Source: UMGS1279 sp045536815
GTDB taxonomy: Bacteria; Bacillota; Clostridia; Oscillospirales; Acutalibacteraceae
Assembly: GCA_045536815.1 (NCBI GenBank)
Contig: JAZSOH010000017.1
Location: forward strand, 1-64,000
Length of the DNA: 64,000 nt
Direction: 5' to 3'
The notes beneath the pieces are model-generated. The model saw only the letters and a list, made by a program, of their open reading frames with translations, was not told the origin of the DNA and ran no database searches. Shown one piece after another: positions 24,122 to 31,883 of this stretch (positions are counted from its first letter, which is position 1; every line of letters starts with the position of its first letter). The position numbers were made by a program, and so were the translations under genes.

Positions 24122-24437
24122 ATTATGTGTTTGAACCCCTACATATTTTGATTGTATGAAATATCTCGCTTATGCTCTATACGCTGAAAGGGCTTTTTCC
24201 GCACACTACCGTGTGCTATCGCCTCGCTACGCTCGTTACCCACGGGCTTTACAACCATTCACTGAAGGGTTGCAATTTGCCTTACGGCAAACCGCCCTTG
24301 TTTGAATCCCTTTCATCAGAAAAACGAAAAATGAAGTCGCAACCTAAAGGTCACAACTTCCTTTTTGGAAAGGTAGCGCAAATTCGAAGTCTTTCATAAA
24401 AAAGGCCAATGTGTTCGAACCCTTACATATTTTTGAT
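24122..24437. repeat. Structured intergenic element between direct repeats
   Basis: In the 420-bp gap upstream of glgB, about 30-bp imperfect direct repeats (near 24122-24150 and 24407-24437; core TGTGTTyGAACCCyTACAT) flank a hairpin-rich segment. Within it, CTGAAAGGG (24184-24192) pairs with CCCTTTCATCAG (24308-24319, 2-nt bulge). This encloses GCACAC-TACC-GTGTGC, CAACC...GGTTG and TTTGCC-TTAC-GGCAAA. A further stem GAAGT...ACTTC with an inner ACC/GGT lies at 24333-24360. The right repeat covers the last codons of the acetyltransferase gene. It could be a small non-autonomous mobile element or a structured RNA. No convincing protein is encoded. Confidence 0.5.
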
Positions 24438-24950
24438 TTGGTACTGTTTTACTATACAATACTCATCAGAGCCAAATTTTTTCTGTGCCTTAGAATCTCC
24501 TATGTATTTCATTCCACATTTTTCCATTACTTTACCAGAAGCAATATTATCAATATGGTGTTCCGCTTCTATAACATTGAATCCGTTATCAAATAGATAT
24601 TTTATTACTTCTTTTAAAGCTTCGGTAGCATAACCTTTGTTCCAATAATTATAAGACAAAACATAACCTATTGTTGCTGTTTTGTTATCATCAGAAACTC
24701 CAACAACATCAATTGCACCGATAGGCTCATCGTTTCCATTTAACAAGATTGCCCAACGGTAATCGAAGCCTTTTTTTACTTCTTCAAGATACATATTTAA
24801 TAATTGTTGTGTCATTTCAATATTACTGTGCGGATACCATCTACAGTATTTTGCAACACGATTATCAAATGTCCAATTCTTATACATCGATTCAGCATCG
24901 TTTTCTTTAAACGGACGCAAAACAAGTCTATCTGTGTATAATATACTCAT
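24423..24950 (-). CDS. GNAT family N-acetyltransferase (RimJ/RimL type)
   Basis: A 175-aa acetyl-CoA-dependent acetyltransferase with the RimJ/RimL-like start LYTDRLVLRPFKENDAE and the acetyl-CoA loop YWNKGYATEAL near residues 101-111, followed by the DNIASGKVMEKCGM motif. The substrate could be a protein N-terminus, an amino acid or a drug; it cannot be read from sequence. AAAGGA lies eight bases before the ATG. It is 13 bases downstream of the four-helix-bundle gene, so they are likely co-transcribed. Its final codons lie within a repeated sequence found again 290 bp away. Confidence 0.88.
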   Translation of the reverse strand: MSILYTDRLVLRPFKENDAESMYKNWTFDNRVAKYCRWYPHSNIEMTQQLLNMYLEEVKKGFDYRWAILLNGNDEPIGAIDVVGVSDDNKTATIGYVLSYNYWNKGYATEALKEVIKYLFDNGFNVIEAEHHIDNIASGKVMEKCGMKYIGDSKAQKKFGSDEYCIVKQYQIKNM

Positions 24951-24963
24951 ACTATATATCCTT

Positions 24964-25317
24964 TCATTTATTCTCCTTTGCGGTGTTGATAGAGGCGATA
25001 AGAATTCGTTTTATTTCCAAACAATCACCAAGCAAGGAATTGCTCATTTTATCATCAATGTATTCAGACATAAAAAGTAATTTAATCCAATACTCTGTTT
25101 CGGCAGTTTCTTTTAAGGCTATGTGTATTTTAGATATAAAATCAGCCTTGCTTTGACCATAGTTTGCCTCATTTATGTTTGTGCCTATACTAGTACCACT
25201 ACGTACAATTTGTTTTGAAATTACGGTTTCTTTTTTATTCTTAATTAAATGCTGATGCAGTTTTACAATTCGCGCAGCAAAAGCAATAGATTTATCTATA
25301 AGTAAATTTTCTTTCAT
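24964..25317 (-). CDS. Four-helix bundle protein (S23/IVP family)
   Basis: A 117-aa all-alpha protein of the family first seen in intervening sequences of 23S rRNA genes and also found free-standing in many genomes. The family pattern is clear: KQIVRSGTSIGTNINEA near residues 35-51 and KIHIALKETAETEYW near 63-77. Function is unknown; it forms small oligomers in known structures. It has its own promoter and sits before a GNAT gene, in a gene-poor region with repeats, which fits an accessory locus. Confidence 0.9.
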   Translation of the reverse strand: MKENLLIDKSIAFAARIVKLHQHLIKNKKETVISKQIVRSGTSIGTNINEANYGQSKADFISKIHIALKETAETEYWIKLLFMSEYIDDKMSNSLLGDCLEIKRILIASINTAKENK

Positions 25318-25339
25318 TCAAAACACCGCCTTTTTAAAT

Positions 25340-25368
25340 ATTATAGCAGAAACTTTAGGCTAAATCAA
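25340..25368 (-). promoter_or_regulatory. Promoter of four-helix-bundle/acetyltransferase genes
   Basis: Minus-strand TTGATT (25363-25368), 17 bp, TATAAT (25340-25345). Confidence 0.75.
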
Positions 25369-25470
25369 TTATTCATTATTCATCAGCGTAAGCGATTTCA
25401 TCATTCATTATTCATTACGAAAATCCGTTTTAATGAATGATGAATATTGAATAATGAAAAATGAATAATA
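25369..25470. repeat. Nested ATTATTC-rich palindrome
   Basis: Repeated ATTATTCAT units on the left and ATGAATAAT units on the right form nested inverted repeats. The core is a perfect 14-bp stem (25397-25410 / 25431-25444; TTCATCATTCATTA). Such AT-rich palindromes are found between genes in Clostridia. It lies between the tRNA-Arg terminator and the four-helix-bundle promoter. No gene is seen. Confidence 0.55.
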
Positions 25471-25514
25471 CAAAACGAAAATCCCATCGACAAAAGTCGA
25501 CAGGATTTTCGTTT
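25471..25514 (-). terminator. Terminator after tRNA-Arg
   Basis: CAAAACGAAAATCC and TCGAC pair with their complements around an AAAA loop, with a 2-nt internal mismatch. The right arm abuts the CCA end of tRNA-Arg. Confidence 0.7.
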
Positions 25515-25591
25515 TGGCACGCTGAAAGGGACTCGAACCCCCGACCCTCTGCTTAGAAGGCAGATGCTCTATCCAGCTGAGCTATCAGCGC
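25515..25591 (-). tRNA. tRNA-Arg (TCT)
   Basis: All four arms fold. The acceptor stem is GCGCTGA/TCAGCGT (first pair G-U). D-arm AGCTC...GAGC, anticodon stem TCTGC/GCAGA with loop CTTCTAA giving anticodon TCT, and T-arm CGGGGGTTCGAGTCCC are intact. The CCA end is encoded (25515-25517). It reads AGA codons, frequent in AT-rich genomes. It lies about 40 bases downstream of tRNA-Gly. Confidence 0.96.
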
Positions 25592-25603
25592 ATTTAAACA
25601 TAT

Positions 25604-25632
25604 AAAAAACCCTCACAAAAAATTGAGGGTTT
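25604..25632 (-). terminator. Hairpin between the two tRNAs
   Basis: AAACCCTCA / TGAGGGTTT with an 8-nt loop and a minus-strand T-run directly after tRNA-Gly. No room remains for a separate tRNA-Arg promoter, so read-through must supply tRNA-Arg, or the hairpin is mainly a processing signal. Confidence 0.6.
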
Positions 25633-25706
25633 GGAGCGGGTGATGGGAATCGAACCCACACAGCCAGCTTGGAAGGCTGGAATTCTAGCCATTGAACTAC
25701 ACCCGC
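25632..25706 (-). tRNA. tRNA-Gly (TCC)
   Basis: Acceptor GCGGGTG/CACCCGC, D-arm AGTTC...GAAT-like, anticodon stem CCAGC/GCTGG with loop CTTCCAA giving anticodon TCC, and T-arm TGTGGGTTCGATTCCCAT are present. The CCA end is encoded (25632-25634). It has a good promoter 20 bases upstream. Confidence 0.96.
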
Positions 25707-25725
25707 ATTTTCAAGTGCAAGATAT

Positions 25726-25754
25726 ATTTTAGCATAGAAACCCCTATAAGTCAA
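25726..25754 (-). promoter_or_regulatory. Promoter of tRNA genes
   Basis: Minus-strand TTGACT (25749-25754), 17 bp, TAAAAT (25726-25731), 20 bases before tRNA-Gly. Confidence 0.75.
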
Positions 25755-25797
25755 GGGTTTTATAAAACTTTTTTAAGGTTTTTTAAAAATAAATTTA

Positions 25798-25826
25798 AGG
25801 GCGGTTATTAAACTTTTTACCGCCCT
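25798..25826 (-). terminator. Terminator after clpE-type gene
   Basis: AGGGCGGT (25798-25805) pairs with ACCGCCCT (25819-25826), followed on the minus strand by a U-rich tract, nine bases after the stop codon. Confidence 0.8.
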
Positions 25827-25834
25827 ATTTTTAT

Positions 25835-28129
25835 TTATTCATAAAGGATTACAATCTCTTTTTTATAATCAACGGTTACCTTCTGTAATGAGGCATTTGG
25901 ACTATCGATAAGGATATTTATTATCTTATCCTCAATCTCTTTTCTGATAATATTTCTTAAATTTCTAGCACCTTTTTTGCCACCGTCACAGCTTTTCGCA
26001 AGATAATCAACAACCGCCTTTGTAAATACAAACCTAATATTTTTCTCTTGTAAAGAATCGCTAAGCTCGTTTAAATTCAAAACGGCTATCTCGCCAAGCG
26101 CCTTTTCGTCCAAAGGTGAGAAAACAACCACCTCATCAATACGCGATAAAAACTCTGGTCTTAAAAATTCCTCCAAAGCCTTAATCGCCTTTTCTTTCGA
26201 TGCATCTTCGGTAGATTTTCCAAATCCCATCAAATTATCACTTCTGTCGCTACCCGCATTTGAAGTCATAATAATAATCGTATTTTCGAAATTAACCATT
26301 CTTCCCTGCGCGTCGGTTATTCTTCCATCATCCAAAATTTGAAGCATAACATTAAGCACATCGGGGTGCGCTTTTTCTATCTCATCAAAAAGAATAACTG
26401 AGTAAGGCTTTCTTCTAACCTTCTCGGTAAGCTGCCCCGCCTCATCATATCCAACATATCCGGGAGGCGCCCCAATAAGTCTTGAAACTGAATGCTTTTC
26501 CATAAACTCCGACATATCAAAACGAAGCAAGGTGTCGGGCGTTTGGAATAGTCTATTAGCAAGTACCTTTGCAAGTTCGGTTTTACCAACCCCCGTAGGC
26601 CCAACAAAAATAAAGGATGCAGGGCGCTTACTATTAGAAATTTTAATTCTTGAGCGCTTAACGGCCGAAGCAACAAGTCTAACCGCCTCGTCCTGACCCT
26701 TAATTTTTTCAAGCAAATCATCATCAAGCTTTGCGAGTTGGCTGATATCGTTCTGGCTAACCTTAGAAGCAGGAATACCTGTCCAAAGTTCAATAACCCT
26801 TGCAAGGTCCCCAAAGGTTACATTATTATCTGCTGCAGGCTCATATAGTCCCTCAGCGGTTGACTGACAAACGGCAAGTTCCGATTTAATCTTCGCAAGT
26901 TTTTCATAATCGGTTTCTTCAGGATTTTCTTTTTGCTCTTCCTCTAAAACCTTTAGCTCTGCAATACGCTTATTAACAACATAAAGCTCATCTATAGCCT
27001 TATTTCTAAGCGCTGCGTGTGCCGAAGCTTCGTCGATTAAATCAATAGCCTTATCAGGTAAAAACCTATCGGTGATATACCTTTCAGAAAGTTTAACTGC
27101 CGACGACAAAATTTCATCAGAAATTTTAATACTATGAAAGCCTTCATAATAAGGGCGAACGCACTCTAACATTTTAAGGGTATTTTCTACCGAAGGTTCT
27201 TCAACCATAATGGGCTGAAAACGACGTTCCAGTGCCGCGTCTTTTTCAATATACTGTCTATATTCCTTAAGGGTTGTTGCGCCAATAACGTGAATTTCAC
27301 CGCGTGACAAGGCGGGTTTTAAAATATTACCCGCATTCATAGCACCCTCAGAAGTTCCTGCGCCAACTATATTATGAACCTCGTCGATAAATAAAATAAT
27401 GTTGCCCTCAGCCTTAATTTCTTCTACAAGACCCTTTACCCTACTCTCAAACTGTCCTCGAAACTGTGTTCCGGCAACAAGCCCCGTAAGGTCAAGCAAA
27501 TATATTTCTTTATCTAAAAGTCTTGCCGGTGCCTCGCCTTTTGCGATTTTTATAGCAAGGCCCTCTACAATAGCAGTTTTACCAACGCCTGGCTCACCAA
27601 TTAGACAAGGGTTATTCTTTGTTCTACGCGAGAGAATTTGTATTGTGCGGTAAAGCTCGTCATCTCTGCCCACAATATTATCTATCTCACCATCACGCGC
27701 CTTTTTAGTAAGGTTTGTGCAGTACATATCTAAAAATTTCTTTTTAGATTTTTTCTTTTTTTCTTTCTTATTATTCTCGCCCTTTTCGGCATTCTCATCG
27801 CTTTTTTTAGGGCCGCCGAAAATTTGATTTAAAAATGGGAAAACAGGAGCGCCTCCCTGCTCAAAATCTCCGTCGGCACCCTCTTCATCGCCCATCATTT
27901 CAAGCATTTCTTCCATTCCTTCGCCGCCCATCATTTGCATCAGACCTTCGCTTATTTCATCCATATTTTCGGAAGAAATATTCATATTCTTAAGCAAGTC
28001 ATCGATTGGCTTAATTCCCGCTTCTTTTGCACAAACAAGGCAAAGACCTTGTGGACCCATAGAAGGGTTATTTGCATCCGCGATAAAAACCACTGCGGGA
28101 CGTTTACCGCACTTTGAACAAAGTTTCAT
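25835..28129 (-). CDS. clpE: ClpE-like Clp unfoldase
   Basis: A 764-aa Hsp100 ATPase that unfolds proteins, probably for ClpP. The N-terminal zinc finger (Cys4, Cys7, Cys30, Cys33) instead of a Clp_N repeat marks it as ClpE-like. A Met/Glu/Gly-rich linker (about 60-95) and a Lys-rich run (121-131) follow. Two AAA modules carry Walker A GEPGVGKT (178-185) and GPTGVGKT (510-517), with a middle coiled coil near 380-420. The MGF tripeptide (634-636) fits the ClpP-docking loop. No clpP or ctsR is in the window. It follows the cvpA gene. Confidence 0.92.
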   Translation of the reverse strand: MKLCSKCGKRPAVVFIADANNPSMGPQGLCLVCAKEAGIKPIDDLLKNMNISSENMDEISEGLMQMMGGEGMEEMLEMMGDEEGADGDFEQGGAPVFPFLNQIFGGPKKSDENAEKGENNKKEKKKKSKKKFLDMYCTNLTKKARDGEIDNIVGRDDELYRTIQILSRRTKNNPCLIGEPGVGKTAIVEGLAIKIAKGEAPARLLDKEIYLLDLTGLVAGTQFRGQFESRVKGLVEEIKAEGNIILFIDEVHNIVGAGTSEGAMNAGNILKPALSRGEIHVIGATTLKEYRQYIEKDAALERRFQPIMVEEPSVENTLKMLECVRPYYEGFHSIKISDEILSSAVKLSERYITDRFLPDKAIDLIDEASAHAALRNKAIDELYVVNKRIAELKVLEEEQKENPEETDYEKLAKIKSELAVCQSTAEGLYEPAADNNVTFGDLARVIELWTGIPASKVSQNDISQLAKLDDDLLEKIKGQDEAVRLVASAVKRSRIKISNSKRPASFIFVGPTGVGKTELAKVLANRLFQTPDTLLRFDMSEFMEKHSVSRLIGAPPGYVGYDEAGQLTEKVRRKPYSVILFDEIEKAHPDVLNVMLQILDDGRITDAQGRMVNFENTIIIMTSNAGSDRSDNLMGFGKSTEDASKEKAIKALEEFLRPEFLSRIDEVVVFSPLDEKALGEIAVLNLNELSDSLQEKNIRFVFTKAVVDYLAKSCDGGKKGARNLRNIIRKEIEDKIINILIDSPNASLQKVTVDYKKEIVILYE

Positions 28130-28152
28130 TACCTAAAATACTCCTTAAATTT

Positions 28153-28863
28153 CTAGAAATTAAATAATTTTAAATTTGAAAGTAAACTAAATATATATGT
28201 TTTATCGATATTTTCTTTAGTGAAAATCCAAAATCCGTTTTCTGTAAGCGCCACAACAAGACCTATTACAACGCAAAAAACAGCTGCTATAATAGCTCCT
28301 TTTCCAAGGCCAAGCAAAGCGCCCAAAGCGCTATTTATTGTTCCCACTAAAGGAAGTTTAAATATCTTGTTTACTATTTTGGCAAGAATTTTAACAACAA
28401 ACATTAAAACCGCAAATAGTATAACACTAACAACCGATTTAACTAGGGTTACAAAAACCGGTTTTACAACCTTTTCGGCAGTAGATTTTGCGATTAATTC
28501 AACATCAACCTTTTCGGCAATTTGCGTATTAAGGTTTTCCTTAACCTCATTTGCATCTACACCGAAGAATGAAGCAGAACCTGTAAGCATTGGAGGTAAA
28601 TCTTCCCAAATTGAATCTACAGTACCGCTTACGGTCGAACTAGTGGTCTCACCCACTGTATCTTTAACGGTTTCAATAATTTTAGGCTCAATGGTCGAAT
28701 CATAAACTGTGGTTGCCACGGCGCCGCCGATAAATGTAGAAAGATATATAGCAAGTAAGAAGCCTACAAACTCAACCAAGGTTCTTGCAAAGCCTTTTTT
28801 TGCAGATGTAATTATAAAAAACAGTACTATTGCTATTACAATCAAATCAAGCAAAATCCACAT
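28153..28863 (-). CDS. cvpA: CvpA family membrane protein
   Basis: A 236-aa integral membrane protein with a hydrophobic N-terminus (residues 2-40), a polar extracytoplasmic stretch (about 55-125) and further membrane helices at about 140-165 and 180-205. The KKGFARTLVEFVGFLLA region and ALGALLGLGKGAI fit the colicin V production protein family, whose role is uncertain but tied to envelope stress. The start is the ATG after GGAGGG. It begins four bases after the DUF5711 gene. Confidence 0.85.
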   Translation of the reverse strand: MWILLDLIVIAIVLFFIITSAKKGFARTLVEFVGFLLAIYLSTFIGGAVATTVYDSTIEPKIIETVKDTVGETTSSTVSGTVDSIWEDLPPMLTGSASFFGVDANEVKENLNTQIAEKVDVELIAKSTAEKVVKPVFVTLVKSVVSVILFAVLMFVVKILAKIVNKIFKLPLVGTINSALGALLGLGKGAIIAAVFCVVIGLVVALTENGFWIFTKENIDKTYIFSLLSNLKLFNF

Positions 28864-28867
28864 AAAA

Positions 28868-30301
28868 TTACCCTCCAAAATAATTTAGACTTAGATTTTC
28901 AGCTACGAATATACCATTTTTAGCAGAAGATATAAAATGCGCTGATTGTTCATTTGTAAAGGTATTTAAAAGATTACCCTCAAAATCGAAAGAATAAACT
29001 TTGTTTCCCTTTAAAATATAAATTGTTTTGCCCGAAAGAGCAACATCATCAATAAGTCCATTATAAACAAATCTGGCTTTTTCGGTAGCATTTGAAGATA
29101 TAATTTTTATCGTCGATGAAGTGTTCTTACCATATGCAACCAACGAATAATTATCATACGTTTTATAGAAAGATGGTGATATACCCGCTTCATCAAAAGC
29201 TATTTGTTCGCCTTTTCTCCACTTTACATAACTAACGCCTTTATTTGTTATATATGAGAAATATTTTGAAGAAATGTTTTGTAATGAAAGTACCGGTGTA
29301 CCCTCAACACTAATTTTGAAAATTGGATTTTCGAAACGAGTATTAAAGCAATAAATTTCCGAACTGAAACTGCCATCCTTAGCCTTTAAAACGGCGATAG
29401 CAATAAATTTACCATTATTTGAGAGGGTTATATCACTAATTACACCATCAACCAGGTACCACGAAAACTTATGCCTTAACTTTTTGTTATATACATCAAC
29501 CGAAGCCGAGTATTTTTCCGACTTAGTAACAAAAGCCAGCGTTCCGTTTTCTGCAATATCGGCGCAAAGAATAGGCTTATCCAAGCTCTTTTTCATAACC
29601 GCGCCGCCATTATTTAAAACGGTAAAGTCGGTACTGTTACGATTAAAAACAATGCTTCTGGCTTTAGAGGTTACAAGTGCCGGGGCGCTATAATCGTGTT
29701 GAATAGAGAAAATTTCTTTTCCTGAAGCAGTAAAGCCTGAAGTATGCGTATCACTAAGCAGCATAGCGACATTACCCCTGCTATTCAGCGAAACTGTACT
29801 CCCTCCTAAAATTCGTTTTGGGAATTTCCCGCCACCAATTTGCGAAAAGAAATTAACAGTGGCCTCAAATGGCCCTGTGGGAGTACAAAAAACAAACAAC
29901 ACAAGCAAGATAACAAGAGGCAAGGATATAAGAAGCCTAGAAATTCTTTTTCTTCTTATCTCCATTTTCTTGCCTAACAAAATACGCCAATTTATACCAA
30001 CGCTTTTTTGTTTCTTTTCATATCTTTGCGGTCTGCTTTTTTGTTTGGGATAAGTTTGTGAAGCGTTATCTCTTTTGGAGACTGTTTTGGCATTTGTAAC
30101 AGGTTTTTTAAGTGTAATCTCTTTTACTTCTAATTCTTTTTTCTTAGAAATAGGTTTTTTAGAAGGTTTTGAGTTATTAGGTTTTTGTGCATTTTTAACC
30201 GCACGCGAAGTCCCATTCACACTACTTTTCTTTTTAACCCTAGTCTTTGCATTTTCTTGTTTAGAAAGACTGACTTTTTTAACCTTTTTTCTCTCTGCCA
30301 C
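28868..30301 (-). CDS. DUF5711-type membrane beta-propeller protein
   Basis: A 477-aa protein with a very basic, disordered cytoplasmic tail (residues 1-120, rich in Lys, Ser, Asn), one membrane helix (121-140) and an extracytoplasmic domain. The latter has repeated beta-strand units with alternating hydrophobic residues, like a beta-propeller. It resembles DUF5711 proteins of Clostridia, whose function is unknown. The start is a GTG after GGGGGG. It lies between truA and cvpA in a tight minus-strand run. The tail could bind nucleic acid, ribosome or anionic lipid (inference). Confidence 0.75.
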   Translation of the reverse strand: MAERKKVKKVSLSKQENAKTRVKKKSSVNGTSRAVKNAQKPNNSKPSKKPISKKKELEVKEITLKKPVTNAKTVSKRDNASQTYPKQKSRPQRYEKKQKSVGINWRILLGKKMEIRRKRISRLLISLPLVILLVLFVFCTPTGPFEATVNFFSQIGGGKFPKRILGGSTVSLNSRGNVAMLLSDTHTSGFTASGKEIFSIQHDYSAPALVTSKARSIVFNRNSTDFTVLNNGGAVMKKSLDKPILCADIAENGTLAFVTKSEKYSASVDVYNKKLRHKFSWYLVDGVISDITLSNNGKFIAIAVLKAKDGSFSSEIYCFNTRFENPIFKISVEGTPVLSLQNISSKYFSYITNKGVSYVKWRKGEQIAFDEAGISPSFYKTYDNYSLVAYGKNTSSTIKIISSNATEKARFVYNGLIDDVALSGKTIYILKGNKVYSFDFEGNLLNTFTNEQSAHFISSAKNGIFVAENLSLNYFGG

Positions 30302-30317
30302 ACTTATCCCCCCTTTT

Positions 30318-31055
30318 TTACTTGTAATATACTTTATTTAAATATAGTCCATCGGGCGCTACTGTGTTGCCTAAAAGTGCCCTATTTTCGCTCTCAAATG
30401 CCTTAGCGATGTCTTCTTCAGTTATTTTTCCCTCGGCAAAAAATAGCATACTGCCAACCATTATTCGCACCATATTATATAAAAATCCATCTGCCGTAAC
30501 ACTAAAGGTCCAACAGTTTCCTTCTTTTGATACTCTACAATCGCTAACTGTTCTTACAGTATCGGCAACAGTTCTTCCTGAAGAAGAAAATGAAGCAAAA
30601 TTATGTTTTCCTATAATAAGACTGCAAAATTGCTTAGCCTTTTCTAAATTCGGTTCCTTTTTAAGCCTTAATTTTCTGCCCTGCCAAAATGGGTTAGGAA
30701 TTTCGCTAAAATAAATTTCATAGGTATAAGTTTTTCCCTTAGCATTATACCTTGCGTGAAAACCATCTGAAACTGTACTACAGCTTACTGCGCTTATATC
30801 ATTAGGAAGCAGTGTATTAAGTCCCAAAACCAAGCCCTTATCAGGAATGGTGGTATTAGTATCAAAATGAAGATAAAACTCTTTGGCATGTACGCCCGAA
30901 TCAGTTCTGCTGCATCCCGAAATGTTCACTTTTTCCAAAAGAAGCTTTTCTAAAGCATCGCCTAAAACCGCTTGAACAGAAATGCCATTCGGTTGAACCT
31001 GCCAACCGCAATAGTTCGTACCCAAATATGAAATTTTAAGTAGTTTTCTGCTCAA
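30318..31055 (-). CDS. truA: tRNA pseudouridine synthase A
   Basis: A 245-aa enzyme converting uridines 38-40 of the tRNA anticodon arm to pseudouridine. The catalytic Asp52 is in GCSRTDSGVHA, with the conserved FHARYNAKGKTY and GFLYNMVR motifs further on. The start chosen is a TTG eight bases after AAGG; a GTG three codons upstream overlaps that site. It follows ecfT, the usual Firmicute order ecfA1-ecfA2-ecfT-truA. Confidence 0.94.
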   Translation of the reverse strand: MSRKLLKISYLGTNYCGWQVQPNGISVQAVLGDALEKLLLEKVNISGCSRTDSGVHAKEFYLHFDTNTTIPDKGLVLGLNTLLPNDISAVSCSTVSDGFHARYNAKGKTYTYEIYFSEIPNPFWQGRKLRLKKEPNLEKAKQFCSLIIGKHNFASFSSSGRTVADTVRTVSDCRVSKEGNCWTFSVTADGFLYNMVRIMVGSMLFFAEGKITEEDIAKAFESENRALLGNTVAPDGLYLNKVYYK

Positions 31056-31070
31056 GCAAATCACCTTCTT

Positions 31071-31883
31071 TTAAAAATAAATTCCAAGAAAAACCGTTGC
31101 GGCAAAAAATACACACAAAACAAAAATTGTTAAGTAGTCTACTTTTTCTGCTTTTAAAATTTTCATCCTTGTACGACCTGCTCCACCACTATAACAGCGG
31201 CAATCCATAGCATCGGCAAGTTCATCTGCCCTTCTTATTGCCGAGAAAAGAAGCGGAATTAAAATAGGTAGCAAGGCTTTAACCTTTTTAGTGAAGCCGC
31301 CGTTTTCAAGGTCAACGCCCCTGGCCTTTTGTGCCGAAATAATTTTATCGGTTTCGTCGGTCAAAGTAGGTATAAACCTAAGCGCGATGGTCATCATCAT
31401 AGCAAAATTATGAACATATTGCTCAAGGCCAAAAATTTTAAGTGGTCTCAGTAGCCTTTCAATACCGTCAGTAAGCGAAGTCGGTGTGGTTGTATAGGTC
31501 AAAACCGCGCTAATCAGTATTAAAAGAATAATGCGAAGGGTCATAAAAACGGCCTTTAAAAGCCCTTCTTTAGTAAACCTCAAAATCCAAAAGGAAAATA
31601 GAAGGGTTTCATTTTCTCCACTATACACAACATTTATAATCGCCGTTAATAGCACTATTGGTAAAATCATTTTCAGATTCCTAAAATACATCTTAAACGG
31701 AACGTTTGAAAGAAACATTGCAAGAAACACAAGCGCCGTCATAACGAAAAGAGCAAAGAAATTTGAAGCGACAAAAATGAAAACAATTATAGCAATAAGC
31801 TCTAAAAGTTTAAATCTAGGGTCTAATTTATGGATAACCGAATTGCCGTTATAATACTGTCCCAGTGTAAAACTATTTAACAT
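31071..31883 (-). CDS. ecfT: ECF transporter transmembrane subunit EcfT
   Basis: A 270-aa membrane subunit of the general (group II) energy-coupling module for vitamin and micronutrient import. It has about five membrane helices and the two cytoplasmic Ala-Arg-Gly-type coupling motifs, seen as QKARGVDLENG and DCRCYSGG. It overlaps ecfA2 by seven bases. Substrate-binding S components are not encoded here, as expected for a shared module. Confidence 0.94.
   Translation of the reverse strand: MLNSFTLGQYYNGNSVIHKLDPRFKLLELIAIIVFIFVASNFFALFVMTALVFLAMFLSNVPFKMYFRNLKMILPIVLLTAIINVVYSGENETLLFSFWILRFTKEGLLKAVFMTLRIILLILISAVLTYTTTPTSLTDGIERLLRPLKIFGLEQYVHNFAMMMTIALRFIPTLTDETDKIISAQKARGVDLENGGFTKKVKALLPILIPLLFSAIRRADELADAMDCRCYSGGAGRTRMKILKAEKVDYLTIFVLCVFFAATVFLGIYF

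Noticed and set aside
24172..24399. 75-codon plus-strand frame in the glgB upstream gap
   Set aside because: The sequence is explained by stacked hairpins; codon use and composition do not look like protein, and no ribosome site is present.
25369..25470. CRISPR array
   Set aside because: The repeats are short, AT-rich, inverted and without unique spacers of constant length.
30075..30341. Hydrophobic plus-strand frame opposite the DUF5711 tail
   Set aside because: Antisense reading of Lys-rich codons gives Phe/Leu-rich sequence; this is an artefact of the polybasic tail.
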